This document shows, one piece after another, positions 20,349 to 29,576 of a stretch of DNA of 64,000 nt (its first letter is position 1; each line of letters starts with the position of its first letter). Made by a program: the position numbers and the translations under genes. The DNA comes from Neospora caninum Liverpool. Taxonomy: Eukaryota > Apicomplexa > Conoidasida > Eucoccidiorida > Sarcocystidae. Under the pieces are notes generated by a model that saw only the letters and a list, made by a program, of their open reading frames with translations, had not been told where the DNA came from and ran no database searches. The stretch lies in NCBI RefSeq assembly GCF_000208865.1, contig NC_018398.1, positions 5,728,710-5,792,709 of the forward strand. Direction: 5' to 3'.

Positions 20349-21440
20349 CTACAAAAAATGCAATCCCGCGGCTACGGCAGTGAGGAGAAGACCCAGCGCT
20401 GCGCCCATTCCACCTGCAGAGCCCCAAGCTGCGGAGTGCACCACAACAGTCAAGTACGCCTCTTTCACTGCAGGCGTGTCACCCAACCGTCTCGAAGGAG
20501 CGCGGTTGTCTTCTGCGTCGCCACTCTGGACTTCATGGCCGTTTTCGGTTGCGGACAACGTGGTTTCTGCCGACTTCTCTGTAGATGTGGAGAAAGTAAT
20601 TGATGCTGGTAGGTTCGTGTCAACAACTTGCGTGTCTGAGGTGTGTTCTGGAGACCCGATTTTCTCCGGTAAACGGTCTCCTTCAATCCCCCCATTGGAA
20701 CTGACACCTTGATCCGGAATTTCCGCGGCTGATGGAGGACCTTTCCCGCCGCTAACTCCATTCTCCGGAACGACATTCGTCCCGCCCGCCCCTGGTTTAG
20801 GGGGCGAAACACCTCCATTGGGTTGAGTAGGTTTGTTGTCCCCTTCACCTTCCTCTTCACCCTCTCCGGTGTCACCCGGTTGGGTTGACAAATCCGAATT
20901 CTCAGTTGTCCCCGCAGTCGATGAACTAGTTGCTGAATCCGACCCGGCAGCCAGCACCGTCTTGAACCGCACACAAAAACTCAAAACCCCAGACAAACAC
21001 TCTGCAGGCGGATTCGTAAATGTGTACCGAACAGGCCCTCCCGAGGACGCCTCCCCACTCGCCCCCGAACCTTTCTCGTCAGCGACCCATAGCGGCTTTG
21101 TGTACCCAGGAAATGCAGCCTTGAAGTCGACTGTCTTGCTGAAATCACACGCTCCGTTCTCAAATTGATACGCGGCAGGGTACGACTCCGCCAAAGACGC
21201 ATCCGAGGATGTGCTCGGTTCTGGCAGATACTTGGCTTTCCCGGTTTCGTCGATGACCTGGAGCGTGCTGGACGGTCCGAGGTAAAAGACTTGCTCCACG
21301 TCCCTCTCGAGTCCCTCTTTCGGGATGGTGGTTGTGAAATTTGCCGCAGGCTTCTGTTCACTTGTTTCCGACGCGACGCACGACAGGACGGTGCCCAGGA
21401 GCAGGGGCAGACACACGGCGCGAAACAGCTGCCTTTCCAT
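20349..21440 (-). CDS. Secreted tandem-family protein, copy 8
   Basis: 363 codons from the ATG at 21440. The frame is open 18 codons further upstream, but the family start MERQLFRAVCLPLLLG is at 21440. It has C98/C148/C156 like copy 7. The linker is acidic then Pro/Gly-rich (GDTGEGEEEGEG, SGGKGPPSAAEIPDQG). It is closely parallel to copy 10 but has many amino-acid changes confined to the linker. RRLGD is at residues 317-321 (bases 20478-20492). Its 5' flank differs from those of copies 7, 9 and 10, so the promoter was exchanged or retained from another lineage. Confidence 0.87.
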   Translation of the reverse strand: MERQLFRAVCLPLLLGTVLSCVASETSEQKPAANFTTTIPKEGLERDVEQVFYLGPSSTLQVIDETGKAKYLPEPSTSSDASLAESYPAAYQFENGACDFSKTVDFKAAFPGYTKPLWVADEKGSGASGEASSGGPVRYTFTNPPAECLSGVLSFCVRFKTVLAAGSDSATSSSTAGTTENSDLSTQPGDTGEGEEEGEGDNKPTQPNGGVSPPKPGAGGTNVVPENGVSGGKGPPSAAEIPDQGVSSNGGIEGDRLPEKIGSPEHTSDTQVVDTNLPASITFSTSTEKSAETTLSATENGHEVQSGDAEDNRAPSRRLGDTPAVKEAYLTVVVHSAAWGSAGGMGAALGLLLTAVAAGLHFL

Positions 21441-23062
21441 GGTGACTTCGGATCGGAAGGAGCAGGGTCTTAGACACCACCAAATTACTGACACTCCCCC
21501 CTAGATGTTGAGGGAAAAAGTCAGTGTGAAGTTCTTTCAGCAGTTGCCACGGAAATATGTTGGACTCTCTGTTGAACATTCGAATAACGGAGGCTTGGCA
21601 TCCTCAAAAATGAGCATGTCGCCTCTCCAGGTGTGACGAAAGAGCAGGCGAGGGATGGCGGGCGGGAAAATGGGACGAAGAGCCGGGTCGCTCGTGAGGC
21701 GCGGACTCGAGCGCAGCATTCTTTGGGCGGAGGGTTGCTGGGGCTGGGGCCGGCTGAAACGGGGCAAATTCAGTTCAAGTGTGTTGTGCTTAGTGAAGAA
21801 ATATTTCGGAAGAAAGCCTTCCAGATTTGCTTTCAACCAGACAGAGGCGTTTGGAAGGGCTAATCAGATGGACACCCTTTTCCCAGTCGCCGTGCCCATT
21901 GGCGTCTGAGAAACGTGCCGGCGTTTGGACCGCGACGGCTGTCGCAACTGCCTTGCAAACTCAGCGAGCGGCATGTGGAGGGTGGACCTCCAGCGAGGGC
22001 GCAGTGCGCAGAGCCTCATTTGATGACTTGCCCCATCATGACACTGTTAGAAACGGAAAAAGTAAGGGGAAAAGGAGTCCCCTACTGACGCCATCACCAG
22101 TTGAGAACAGAGACAAGCCATCACGTGGCGCGGTGTCGCCAACACCACCAGCCGGAAGGAGCTGCGATGACTGGAGTGTAGAACTAGGTGAACGGTTGCC
22201 ACACTTTGTACCGAGCGGAAATGAGGCGCCCAATCGGTAGTTTGCTGTCGAAGTCTGCTACCACCTTTTGCTTGTCATTACCTCGAATCGACAAACACAA
22301 ACAGAGCATCCCCGTGTACGCTCAAGGAAGGAGAAGGATTTGCCGTTGCCTTCCAGTCTTCAGCTTCTTGGTCAAGCAGTCAACTGTGGGTGTGTGTCGA
22401 GCGCACTTCTGCAGTGTGGCTGCGTGTGAAGCAGCCGAATGCTGAGGTTTGGGCCCAGGCAGTGCATACGCGCTTCACAACAGCAATTGATTGAAGGCTC
22501 GAGTCATCCGCGTGACGAAAGGCTAATTCAACTGTTCACATCAGGAAGGTGCTGGTGACCTCTAGCGCCCCCCTCGTGTGTGTTTGCGACGTCCTGGTGA
22601 AATAGTGCGGAAACGGAGTTACGCGAGAGAGATGTGTGTTGACGTACTGCCCCCCTGCTGCCGCCACCGGCTCTCATGAAACGTTAGAGAGCGTCAATGC
22701 AATGATACCTGCTCTCGTCCTAATCCCACCCCTACCGTAAAAAAAAGAGCAGGCCGCGTGAAGTGGGTTTCTCTTCGACCAAATAAAGTTCTACGACAAA
22801 TCCAGGTTCCGCTTAAATATGCCTTCCCTGCACTGGTTCCGCTAAACTGGGAATAGAGACGCTGACAAACCCGACCGCCGGAGACGCGCCTCACTACAGC
22901 AAAGATCCAGTTCAGTCACACAATTCAGCGGAGGAACTAGTAAGGGGCATTCGCCTGTGTTTCTGCATCTGTCATTTCATCAATGAAAAGCCCAAGAACT
23001 GTCTACTATTTTCCCCCTTTTCTCTTCTCTTCTTTCCTCACAACACTCCCACTCAAACACAA
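21441..23062. promoter_or_regulatory. Spacer between copies 8 and 9 (unique)
   Basis: Not shared with any other spacer except a partial promoter block near 21690-21720 (gtcgctcgtgaggcgcggactcgagcgcagcatt), where the GCATGC core is not preserved. No tRNA-like element was found at the usual distance from copy 9. No gene seen. Confidence 0.4.
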
Positions 23063-24139
23063 TTAGGAAATTGGCAACAGTGTCGATGCCACGACGAACA
23101 GCAAAACTGACAGTGCTTCCAGGACACCCGTGAAGCCCCGCGCCGCGGAGTGCACCACAATAGTCAAAAAAGCGTCGTTCACTACTGGTGTCTCACTGAT
23201 GCGCCTCAACCGAGAGTCGAGGAGTTCTCCAACATCACCACTCTCGAGATCGTGGCCATCCTGGCCAGGTTCGGAGGAGACAGCTTTTTCTGGATCCATA
23301 GGAAGGCTTTCTTCCGTTTTCTGATTTGCTTTATGAGGATCTGGCGTAGGCGAAGATTGCTGCGCGCTAGCGTCATTGTGGCCAGTTGAAGAAGCTTCCG
23401 AATGCGAACCAGAACCGTCCACTTTTCCAGTCGCTCCATCACCCTTCCCCTCTTCTTCAAGTTCGGGTTCCGGTCCATCGTGGCCTGCACCTCCTCCCGG
23501 TGTCACCGTGCCTGGCCCTTGGATTCCCCCCTCTGTGCCCTCAGTGTCCGGCACGCCAGTTCCTGGCGCTTCACCCGGAGGGCCTGACGGCTCCGAATCC
23601 TCCGTTGTCCCCGCAGTCGATGAACTAGTTGCTGAATCCGACCCGGCAGCCAGCACCGTCTTGAACCGCACACAAAAACTCAAAACCCCAGACAAACACT
23701 CCGCAGGCGGATTCGTAAATGTGTACCGAACAGGCCCTCCCGAGGACGCCTCCCCACTCGCCCTCGAACCTTTCTCGTCAGCGACCCATAGCGGCTTTGT
23801 GTACCCAGGAAATGCAGCCTTGAAGTCGACTGTCTTGCTGAAATCACACGCTCCGTTCTCAAATCGATACGCGGCAGGGTACGACTCCGCCAAAGACTCA
23901 TCCGAGGATATGCTCGGTTCCGGCAGATACTTGGCTTTCCCGGTTTCGTCGATGACCTGGAGCGTGCTGGACGGTCCGAGGTAAAAAACTTGCTCCACGT
24001 CCCTCTCGAGTCCCTCTTTCGGGATGGTGGTTGTGAAATTTGCCGCAGGCTTCTGTTCACTTGTTTCCGACGCGACGCACGACAGGACGGTGCCCAGGAG
24101 CAGGGTCAGACACACGGCGCGAAACAGCTGCCTTTCCAT
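23063..24139 (-). CDS. Secreted tandem-family protein, copy 9 (divergent C-terminus)
   Basis: Single-exon gene of 358 codons. The 5' half, to about residue 175, and the 5' flank are near-identical to copies 7 and 10 (C98/C148/C156). The 3' half is unlike any other copy: a Gly/Pro/Glu linker (PPGEAPGTGVPDTEGTEGG), then GELLDSRLRRISETPVVNDA, then the tail LEALSVLLFVVASTLLPIS. The otherwise invariant RRL is RRI here (RRISE, residues 312-316, bases 23192-23206). The 3' flank is also unique. It is probably a recombinant with an older family member. Confidence 0.86.
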   Translation of the reverse strand: MERQLFRAVCLTLLLGTVLSCVASETSEQKPAANFTTTIPKEGLERDVEQVFYLGPSSTLQVIDETGKAKYLPEPSISSDESLAESYPAAYRFENGACDFSKTVDFKAAFPGYTKPLWVADEKGSRASGEASSGGPVRYTFTNPPAECLSGVLSFCVRFKTVLAAGSDSATSSSTAGTTEDSEPSGPPGEAPGTGVPDTEGTEGGIQGPGTVTPGGGAGHDGPEPELEEEGKGDGATGKVDGSGSHSEASSTGHNDASAQQSSPTPDPHKANQKTEESLPMDPEKAVSSEPGQDGHDLESGDVGELLDSRLRRISETPVVNDAFLTIVVHSAARGFTGVLEALSVLLFVVASTLLPIS

Positions 24140-25922
24140 GGCGGCTGGCGAAGGAATCGTCCGTCAATGCGGTGTCAGACAAACGGGAAACGACCGCTAC
24201 AGGCACTCCTGACGACGTGGCGGAAACGGAGGGAGTGTCTTTTGAGTTTTCCAGATGTCGTGTCGGAAAATTTCCGCCTCTTTCTTCAGCAGGCAAAAAC
24301 GGATGCTTGGCAAACCTCAAGAAAAGGGCATGTCGCTTCTCCAACTCTGAATAGGGATCAAACGCGGGTCAGAGCTGGCGGGCTGAGCGATGTGTCGGGA
24401 CGGCGCGTCGGGCGGCTCGCTGGGGCGCGGACTCGCTGGGGCGCATGCGTGGGCGCCTGGGGGTCTGCAGGAGAAGACTGAATGATGAAGGAAGAATAAC
24501 TGGAGCGGTGGAGCACGTATGACGAAAGAACGAGAAAAGTTACGGATGGCCGTGTAGCTACAAAGGGGGGAGGCCTGTGAAAAAGGATTAAATGTGCAAG
24601 GCGTTCCGTCGCGTTGCTCGACCGCTGGAGTGGAAATACACGGCGTTGACGATGTGTCTCCATTGGCTAAGGCCGCCCGAACCGACCGGTTGACTGCTGG
24701 CGACTGGACCTCCGGAGAGGCTGTAGCGGGAAGGCAACGGCAAATGCTTCACCCACAGGTGACAACAGTGGATGTCGACAATGACTGTTACGTTGTGCCA
24801 AGCCCGTCGAAATCGTTGAAGATCACCGGAAGGAATGCAAGACGTGGTACTCGGGTGACATGTTCTCTGTAGAATTGATGACAAGCCATCGAACCAGAAT
24901 TCCCCTCCCCCCCTCCCATCGAATGGTGAACAAATACGTTAATCTCCCCTGGCGAAGTAGGCGACTCTCACAGTATATCTGTCTGTCATATATTTCTGTC
25001 TTGATAATGACGTCATCACATCAATCCTCCCTCCTCACCATATCACGATACCATACTGGTACTTGGACATGTCGGGAAGCAACCGTGACCACGGCGGTGC
25101 GTGCACACCAAATACTGCTGATAATGTAACGCGTGTTGAATGTGGAACTATTGAGGCGCACTCCTTCACCGGAGGTCTTCGCTTTTGCTTCGGTTGATCT
25201 TCTCAAGGTTTTCTCGTTCCTGGACACGGAATTCATTTAAATCATCCACCCTATAGCTACTTCTTCCATACATCAACTGCATCGCCTACGACTCGTACAG
25301 TCAATAACATCTCGTTCCGAGCCGAGACAGACAGTAGATCGAACAGCAACGATATAGGGCCGAAAGTGACAGATCAGCTCCATCAGGAGAACCCAATGAT
25401 CCTCTTAGCAGAAAATGCGAATATGTTCTCGGGTGTCTACGGAAGACAATTCATGTCAGCACGGAACTGGCGTCGTACACTGCCACTGCCATGGCGTGAG
25501 ATGCGACATCACCTAGTGGTGCATTTGCAAAGTTAGCTCACAGAGTGTAACGCTTGAGCGCGCAACCGCATGACGCCCCGTGACTCGCCGATTCGAGTCG
25601 GGGTATCACCGCCTCTTCAACTCCATCCACGAGCTTAAAAAAAAAAGCTCTCAGTGAACCACCATCGGTTCTGCCCCGTAAACAAATTTCGTCAGGATAA
25701 GATCAGGTTCGACTGCTGCCAACGAACACCGAAACGACAACAGATTCTCCCAGCCGAAATGTCATTGCTCGCGGAGAGAAAGTTCCATCTAGTCCCTCAT
25801 TATCCTTCGCAGTCACTATGGATCATTTTATTTCCCTTATCCTTCATGTGACAGTCACAGCGCCTAGCATTTGCCCCACCTGCATACTCCCCTCACGCAT
25901 TCGCGGTCTCACTCGGTCACAT
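24140..25922. promoter_or_regulatory. Spacer between copies 9 and 10 (duplicate of 18567-20348)
   Basis: GCATGC at 24443-24448 upstream of copy 9; tRNA-like element at about 25527-25613; A10 hairpin near 25640. The last bases before the copy 10 stop (aatgcaataaagcggttaccgc) match the end of copy 7 rather than copy 8, another recombination trace. No gene seen. Confidence 0.6.
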
Positions 25923-27014
25923 CTACAAAAAATGCAATAAAGCGGTTACCGCAGAGAGGAGAAGACCCAGCGCTGCGCCCATTCCACCTGCAGAGCCCCA
26001 AGCTGCGGAGTGCACCACAACAGTCAAGTACGCCTCTTTCACTGCAGGCGTGTCACCCAACCGTCTCGAAGGAGCGCGGTTGTCTTCTGCGTCGCCACTC
26101 TGGACTTCATGGCCGTTTTCGGTTGCGGACAACGTGGTTTCTGCCGACTTCTCTGTAGATGTGGAGAAAGTAATTGATGCTGGTAGGTTCTTGTCAACAA
26201 CTTGCGTGTCTGAGGTGTGTTCTGGAGACCCGCTTTTCTCTGGTAAACTGACTTCTTCAGTCCCTCCACTGGAACTGACACCGTGATCCGGATTTTCCGC
26301 GGGTGGTGGAGGACCTTGCCCGCCGCTAACTCCATTCCCCGGAAGGACATTCTGCCCGCCCTCCACTGGTTCAGGGGGCGGAACACCTACATTGGGATGA
26401 GTAGGATTTTTGACCCCTTCACCTTCCTCTTCACCCTCTCCGGTGTCACCCGGTGGGGTTGACAAATCCGAATTCTCAGTTGTCCCCGCAGTCGATGAAC
26501 TAGTTGCTGAATCCGACCCGGCAGCCAGCACCGTCTTGAACCGCACACAAAAACTCAAAACCCCAGACAAACACTCTGCAGGCGGATTCGTAAATGTGTA
26601 CCGAACAGGCCCTCCCGAGGACGCCTCCCCACTCGCCCTCGAACCTTTCTCGTCAGCGACCCATAGCGGCTTTGTGTACCTAGGAAATGCAGCCTTGAAG
26701 TCGACTGTCTTGCTGAAATCACACGCTCCGTTCTCAAATCGATACGCGGCAGGGTACGACTCCGCCAAAGACTCATCCGAGGATATGCTCGGTTCCGGCA
26801 GATACTTGGCTTTCCCGGTTTCGTCGATGACCTGGAGCGTGCTGGACGGTCCGAGGTAAAAAACTTGCTCCACGTCCCTCTCGAGTCCCTCTTTCGGGAT
26901 GGTGGTTGTGAAATTTGCCGCAGGCTTCTGTTCACTTGTTTCCGACGCGACGCACGACAGGACGGTGCCCAGGAGCAGGGTCAGACACACGGCGCGAAAC
27001 AGCTGCCTTTCCAT
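25923..27014 (-). CDS. Secreted tandem-family protein, copy 10
   Basis: Single-exon gene of 363 codons; rightmost array member. The conserved domain is nearly identical to copy 9 (KGSRASGEASSGG; PRYTKPLWV instead of PGYTKPLWV). The linker aligns to copy 8 but is altered (GVKNPTHPNVGVPPPEPVEG). RRLGD is at residues 317-321 (bases 26052-26066). The extreme C-terminus LLLSAVTALLHFL combines copy 8-like and copy 7-like residues. It has three cysteines after the signal peptide. Confidence 0.87.
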   Translation of the reverse strand: MERQLFRAVCLTLLLGTVLSCVASETSEQKPAANFTTTIPKEGLERDVEQVFYLGPSSTLQVIDETGKAKYLPEPSISSDESLAESYPAAYRFENGACDFSKTVDFKAAFPRYTKPLWVADEKGSRASGEASSGGPVRYTFTNPPAECLSGVLSFCVRFKTVLAAGSDSATSSSTAGTTENSDLSTPPGDTGEGEEEGEGVKNPTHPNVGVPPPEPVEGGQNVLPGNGVSGGQGPPPPAENPDHGVSSSGGTEEVSLPEKSGSPEHTSDTQVVDKNLPASITFSTSTEKSAETTLSATENGHEVQSGDAEDNRAPSRRLGDTPAVKEAYLTVVVHSAAWGSAGGMGAALGLLLSAVTALLHFL

Positions 27015-27293
27015 GGCGGCTGGCGAAGGAATCGTCCGTCAATGCGGTGTCAGACAAACGGGAAACGACCGCTACAGGCACTCCTGACGACGTGGCGGAA
27101 ACGGAGGGAGTGTCTTTTGAGTTTTCCAGATGTCGTGTCGGAAAATTTCCGCCTCTTTCTTCAGCAGGCAAAAACGGATGCTTGGCAAACCTCAAGAAAA
27201 GGGCATGTCGCTTCTCCAACTCTGAATAGGGATCAAACGCGGGTCAGAGCTGGCGGGCTGAGCGATGTGTCGGGACGGCGCGTCGGGCGGCTC

Positions 27294-27357
27294 GCTGGGG
27301 CGCGGACTTGCTGGGGCGCGGACTCGCTGGGGCGCGGACTTGCTGGGGCGCGGACTT
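27294..27357. repeat. 16-bp VNTR, four copies, in the copy 10 promoter
   Basis: Unit gctggggcgcggactY at 27294, 27310, 27326 and 27342. The corresponding places before copies 7 and 9 hold only about one and a half units, so the number has changed since duplication. It lies about 280-345 bases upstream of the ATG, just distal to GCATGC. Confidence 0.85.
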
Positions 27358-28085
27358 GCGTGCCGCATGCGTGGGCGCCTGGGGGTCTGCAGGAGAAGAC
27401 TGAATGATGAAAGAAGAATAACTGGAGCGGTGGAGCACGTATGACGAAAGAACGAGAGAAGTTAGGGGTGGCCGTGAAGCGACAAAAAGGGGTGAGGTTT
27501 GCGAAAGAGGATTAGGTGTGCAAGGCGTTCCGTCGCGTTGCTCGACCCCTGGAGTGGAAATACACGGCGTTGACGATGTGTCTCCATTGGCTAAGGCCGC
27601 CCGAACCGACCGGTTGACAGCTGGCGACTGGACCTCCGGAGAGGCTGTAGCGGGAAGGCAACGGCAAATGTGTCGCGAAGAACTGACCCACTAGGACTGG
27701 ATAATAAAAGCTCACTCGGGACTAGCGTGCCAACCTTAACTGTCCACGGAGAGCCTGCGAGTGATTGTCAGGACAAGTTGAGCCCGTGCCACGAAGCATC
27801 ATAGGCCGGGTACAGGTCCCAGGGTCAGCACACACACGTTAATCCCGGAAGTAGAATCAGGCAACGCTAGCACGTGCCCTTTCCCTGACGAGTGGTTACT
27901 ATGTAGTTGACAGCAACTCAAACATTCCGTCTCGCCACACCATTTCACCATAATAGAGCCGCCCCGTGTGTGGAAGAAACCGTCGTAAATGCGGTGCTTG
28001 CACACCATATACAGTTTATGCGGTAACTAGTATTCACTGTGATAATCGAGAGGCACACTTGCACCGGATATGTGGGCTCTTTTCG

Positions 28086-28192
28086 CGCTTGCAGTAGCCT
28101 ATGCTTTGTTGTATGTTGTCTCGCTTGCAGTAGCCTAGGTTTTATCGTCTGTTGTCTCGCTTGCACTGGCCTATGCTTTAACGTATGTCGAA
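28086..28192. repeat. 36-bp minisatellite, three copies
   Basis: Units start at 28086, 28122 and 28158 with the core cgcttgcagtagcctatg and an ending near gttgtct. The third copy is partial and diverged. The length is a multiple of three, so frames stay open through it, but no protein is recognisable. Confidence 0.85.
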
Positions 28193-29155
28193 ATGGCTTT
28201 GCTTCGAACCTTCACCCTGCAGCGGGGCGCTCAACTCTGACACTGCCCGTCACCAAGGTAGGACGTCGACACCGATGGGATCTCGAGTAGCGGGTCCGAG
28301 GACAAAGAGTAATCAGACAAATTTGCATACGCCAATGTCTGGAAGCCTGCTCGGCAAGTTCCAATGCTCCCCCGGGGGCGCTGGTTTGCCATGGGCTGTC
28401 TGTCGGAACCAGGGTTGAGTGCCGTCCTTAAGCTAAAGTGACCGGCTCTCTGAATAGTGTATTCAGGCGGGTGGCGTCATTATAATGCTCTTTGTTTTCG
28501 AAAAAGTTATGCAGGGGCTTTGATAGCACAGTGAATCTCGGCGAATTGGCCATGCAGTGCCTCGTGGAAGATCGTCCGTGTAGTCGCAACCTGATTTACC
28601 GGATTGACCCTGGAAATGATGTCAAAGTGAAGAAACAACAGTGAGGTCTGTATCCACGGGACATCCTTTGCTTTTCCCGTTTTCTTCTCATTAAAACTCT
28701 GGAAACATTCGTTTTGCCCAGATTCGCATGGAACGGCTCCCTTCCCACCCGCCGACGCCAGGGTGGTATTCTGCTGAGTAGCTTCTGTTTGTGAAGTGCG
28801 CTCTGTTTCACCATTCGAAAATAAGGACTTGCACCATATGTGAGTACGCCATACAGGAGACGGGACCGCTGCACTGCTGTGGCAGAGCGAGGTGGACACC
28901 GGGCAAAGATGCTTCTGAGTTTCCTTATCTTCCTGCAGAAAGAACTGACGCAACAAACTGGAGCTCCTGCAGACGCTCTCGCTGGTGCTTCATAATTTTT
29001 GGAGACAAATAAGAACAAAGTCCCAGTGAATAGTCGATTTGCCTCCTTTTCCTCCTCTCTGCCCTTCACTCTCGTTGATAACGCGGACCTTGTCACAGCC
29101 ACCGTGATATTTATGCATTTGTATCTTCGTATATACAACACAAAACGTGCACAAA

Positions 29156-29157
<2 letters not shown>

Positions 29158-29197
<40 letters not shown>
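29158..29197. repeat. (AT)20 microsatellite
   Basis: Uninterrupted AT dinucleotides, 380 bases from the end of the WD40 coding region; likely polymorphic. Confidence 0.95.
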
Positions 29198-29200
<3 letters not shown>

Positions 29201-29576
29201 TATATGTAGACACATGAGACAGACAGACAGGCAGAAAGCCAAACTGCGCTGAGGCTACAGCTCTTCAGAGATTGAAAATGAACAACGACAACAGCATTGG
29301 GAGCACGTACAATTGCCATCCAGGTTGACGGCTTCGCTCTCCGACAGGCACGCGGATGGGTTCTTTATCTCTTTCACCACTATCCCGTTGCCTTCCTCTG
29401 TTCCCACGCGCCCCCGCTTCCCTGGCCGTCGCCTGTTCACGCCTGTCTGTGCCTGCGCTCTGTTTTCATATCGTGCATCGTCGTTGTCTCTTTCCTCTAT
29501 ACGCACTTTACTTTCCACACAGCGCTCAAAGCCTCGTGCCTGTCTTTGCTCCCTTTTTCTCTGCGCCTGAGGTTCT

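Larger units (their letters stand above)
18040..21440. repeat. 3.4-kb segmental duplication, left copy
   Basis: Covers the 5' half of copy 7, the spacer 18567-20348 and copy 8. Its partner is 23613-27014 at an offset of about 5573-5574 bases. The spacer differs by only scattered bases (for example A9 versus A10 near 20066/25640), whereas the linkers of copies 8 and 10 differ heavily. Boundaries are approximate. Confidence 0.75.
23613..27014. repeat. 3.4-kb segmental duplication, right copy
   Basis: Partner of 18040-21440: 5' half of copy 9, spacer 24140-25922 and copy 10. The similarity of copy 10's 5' flank to the flanks of copies 7 and 9 continues to about 27670, beyond this duplication, at an offset of about 2875 bases. 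Confidence 0.75.
27015..29576. other. Array boundary: copy 10 promoter, minisatellites, degraded flank
   Basis: 27015-27670 is a third copy of the 5' flank found before copies 7 and 9. GCATGC is at 27365-27370. Beyond about 27670 the match to the array is lost. 28440-29150 shows no gene. The final 380 bases before 29577 (CT-rich on the plus strand) are probably the 3' UTR of the WD40 gene. No intact eleventh family member is present. Confidence 0.5.

Noticed and set aside
3240..27014. CRISPR-like or phage-like repeat array
   Set aside because: The repeats are kilobase-scale gene duplications in a eukaryotic genome with introns nearby. There are no short regularly spaced repeats with unique spacers.
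29010..29320. Open frames running through the (AT)20 tract, giving Tyr/Ile repeats
   Set aside because: Dinucleotide repeats keep frames open on both strands; there is no other support.
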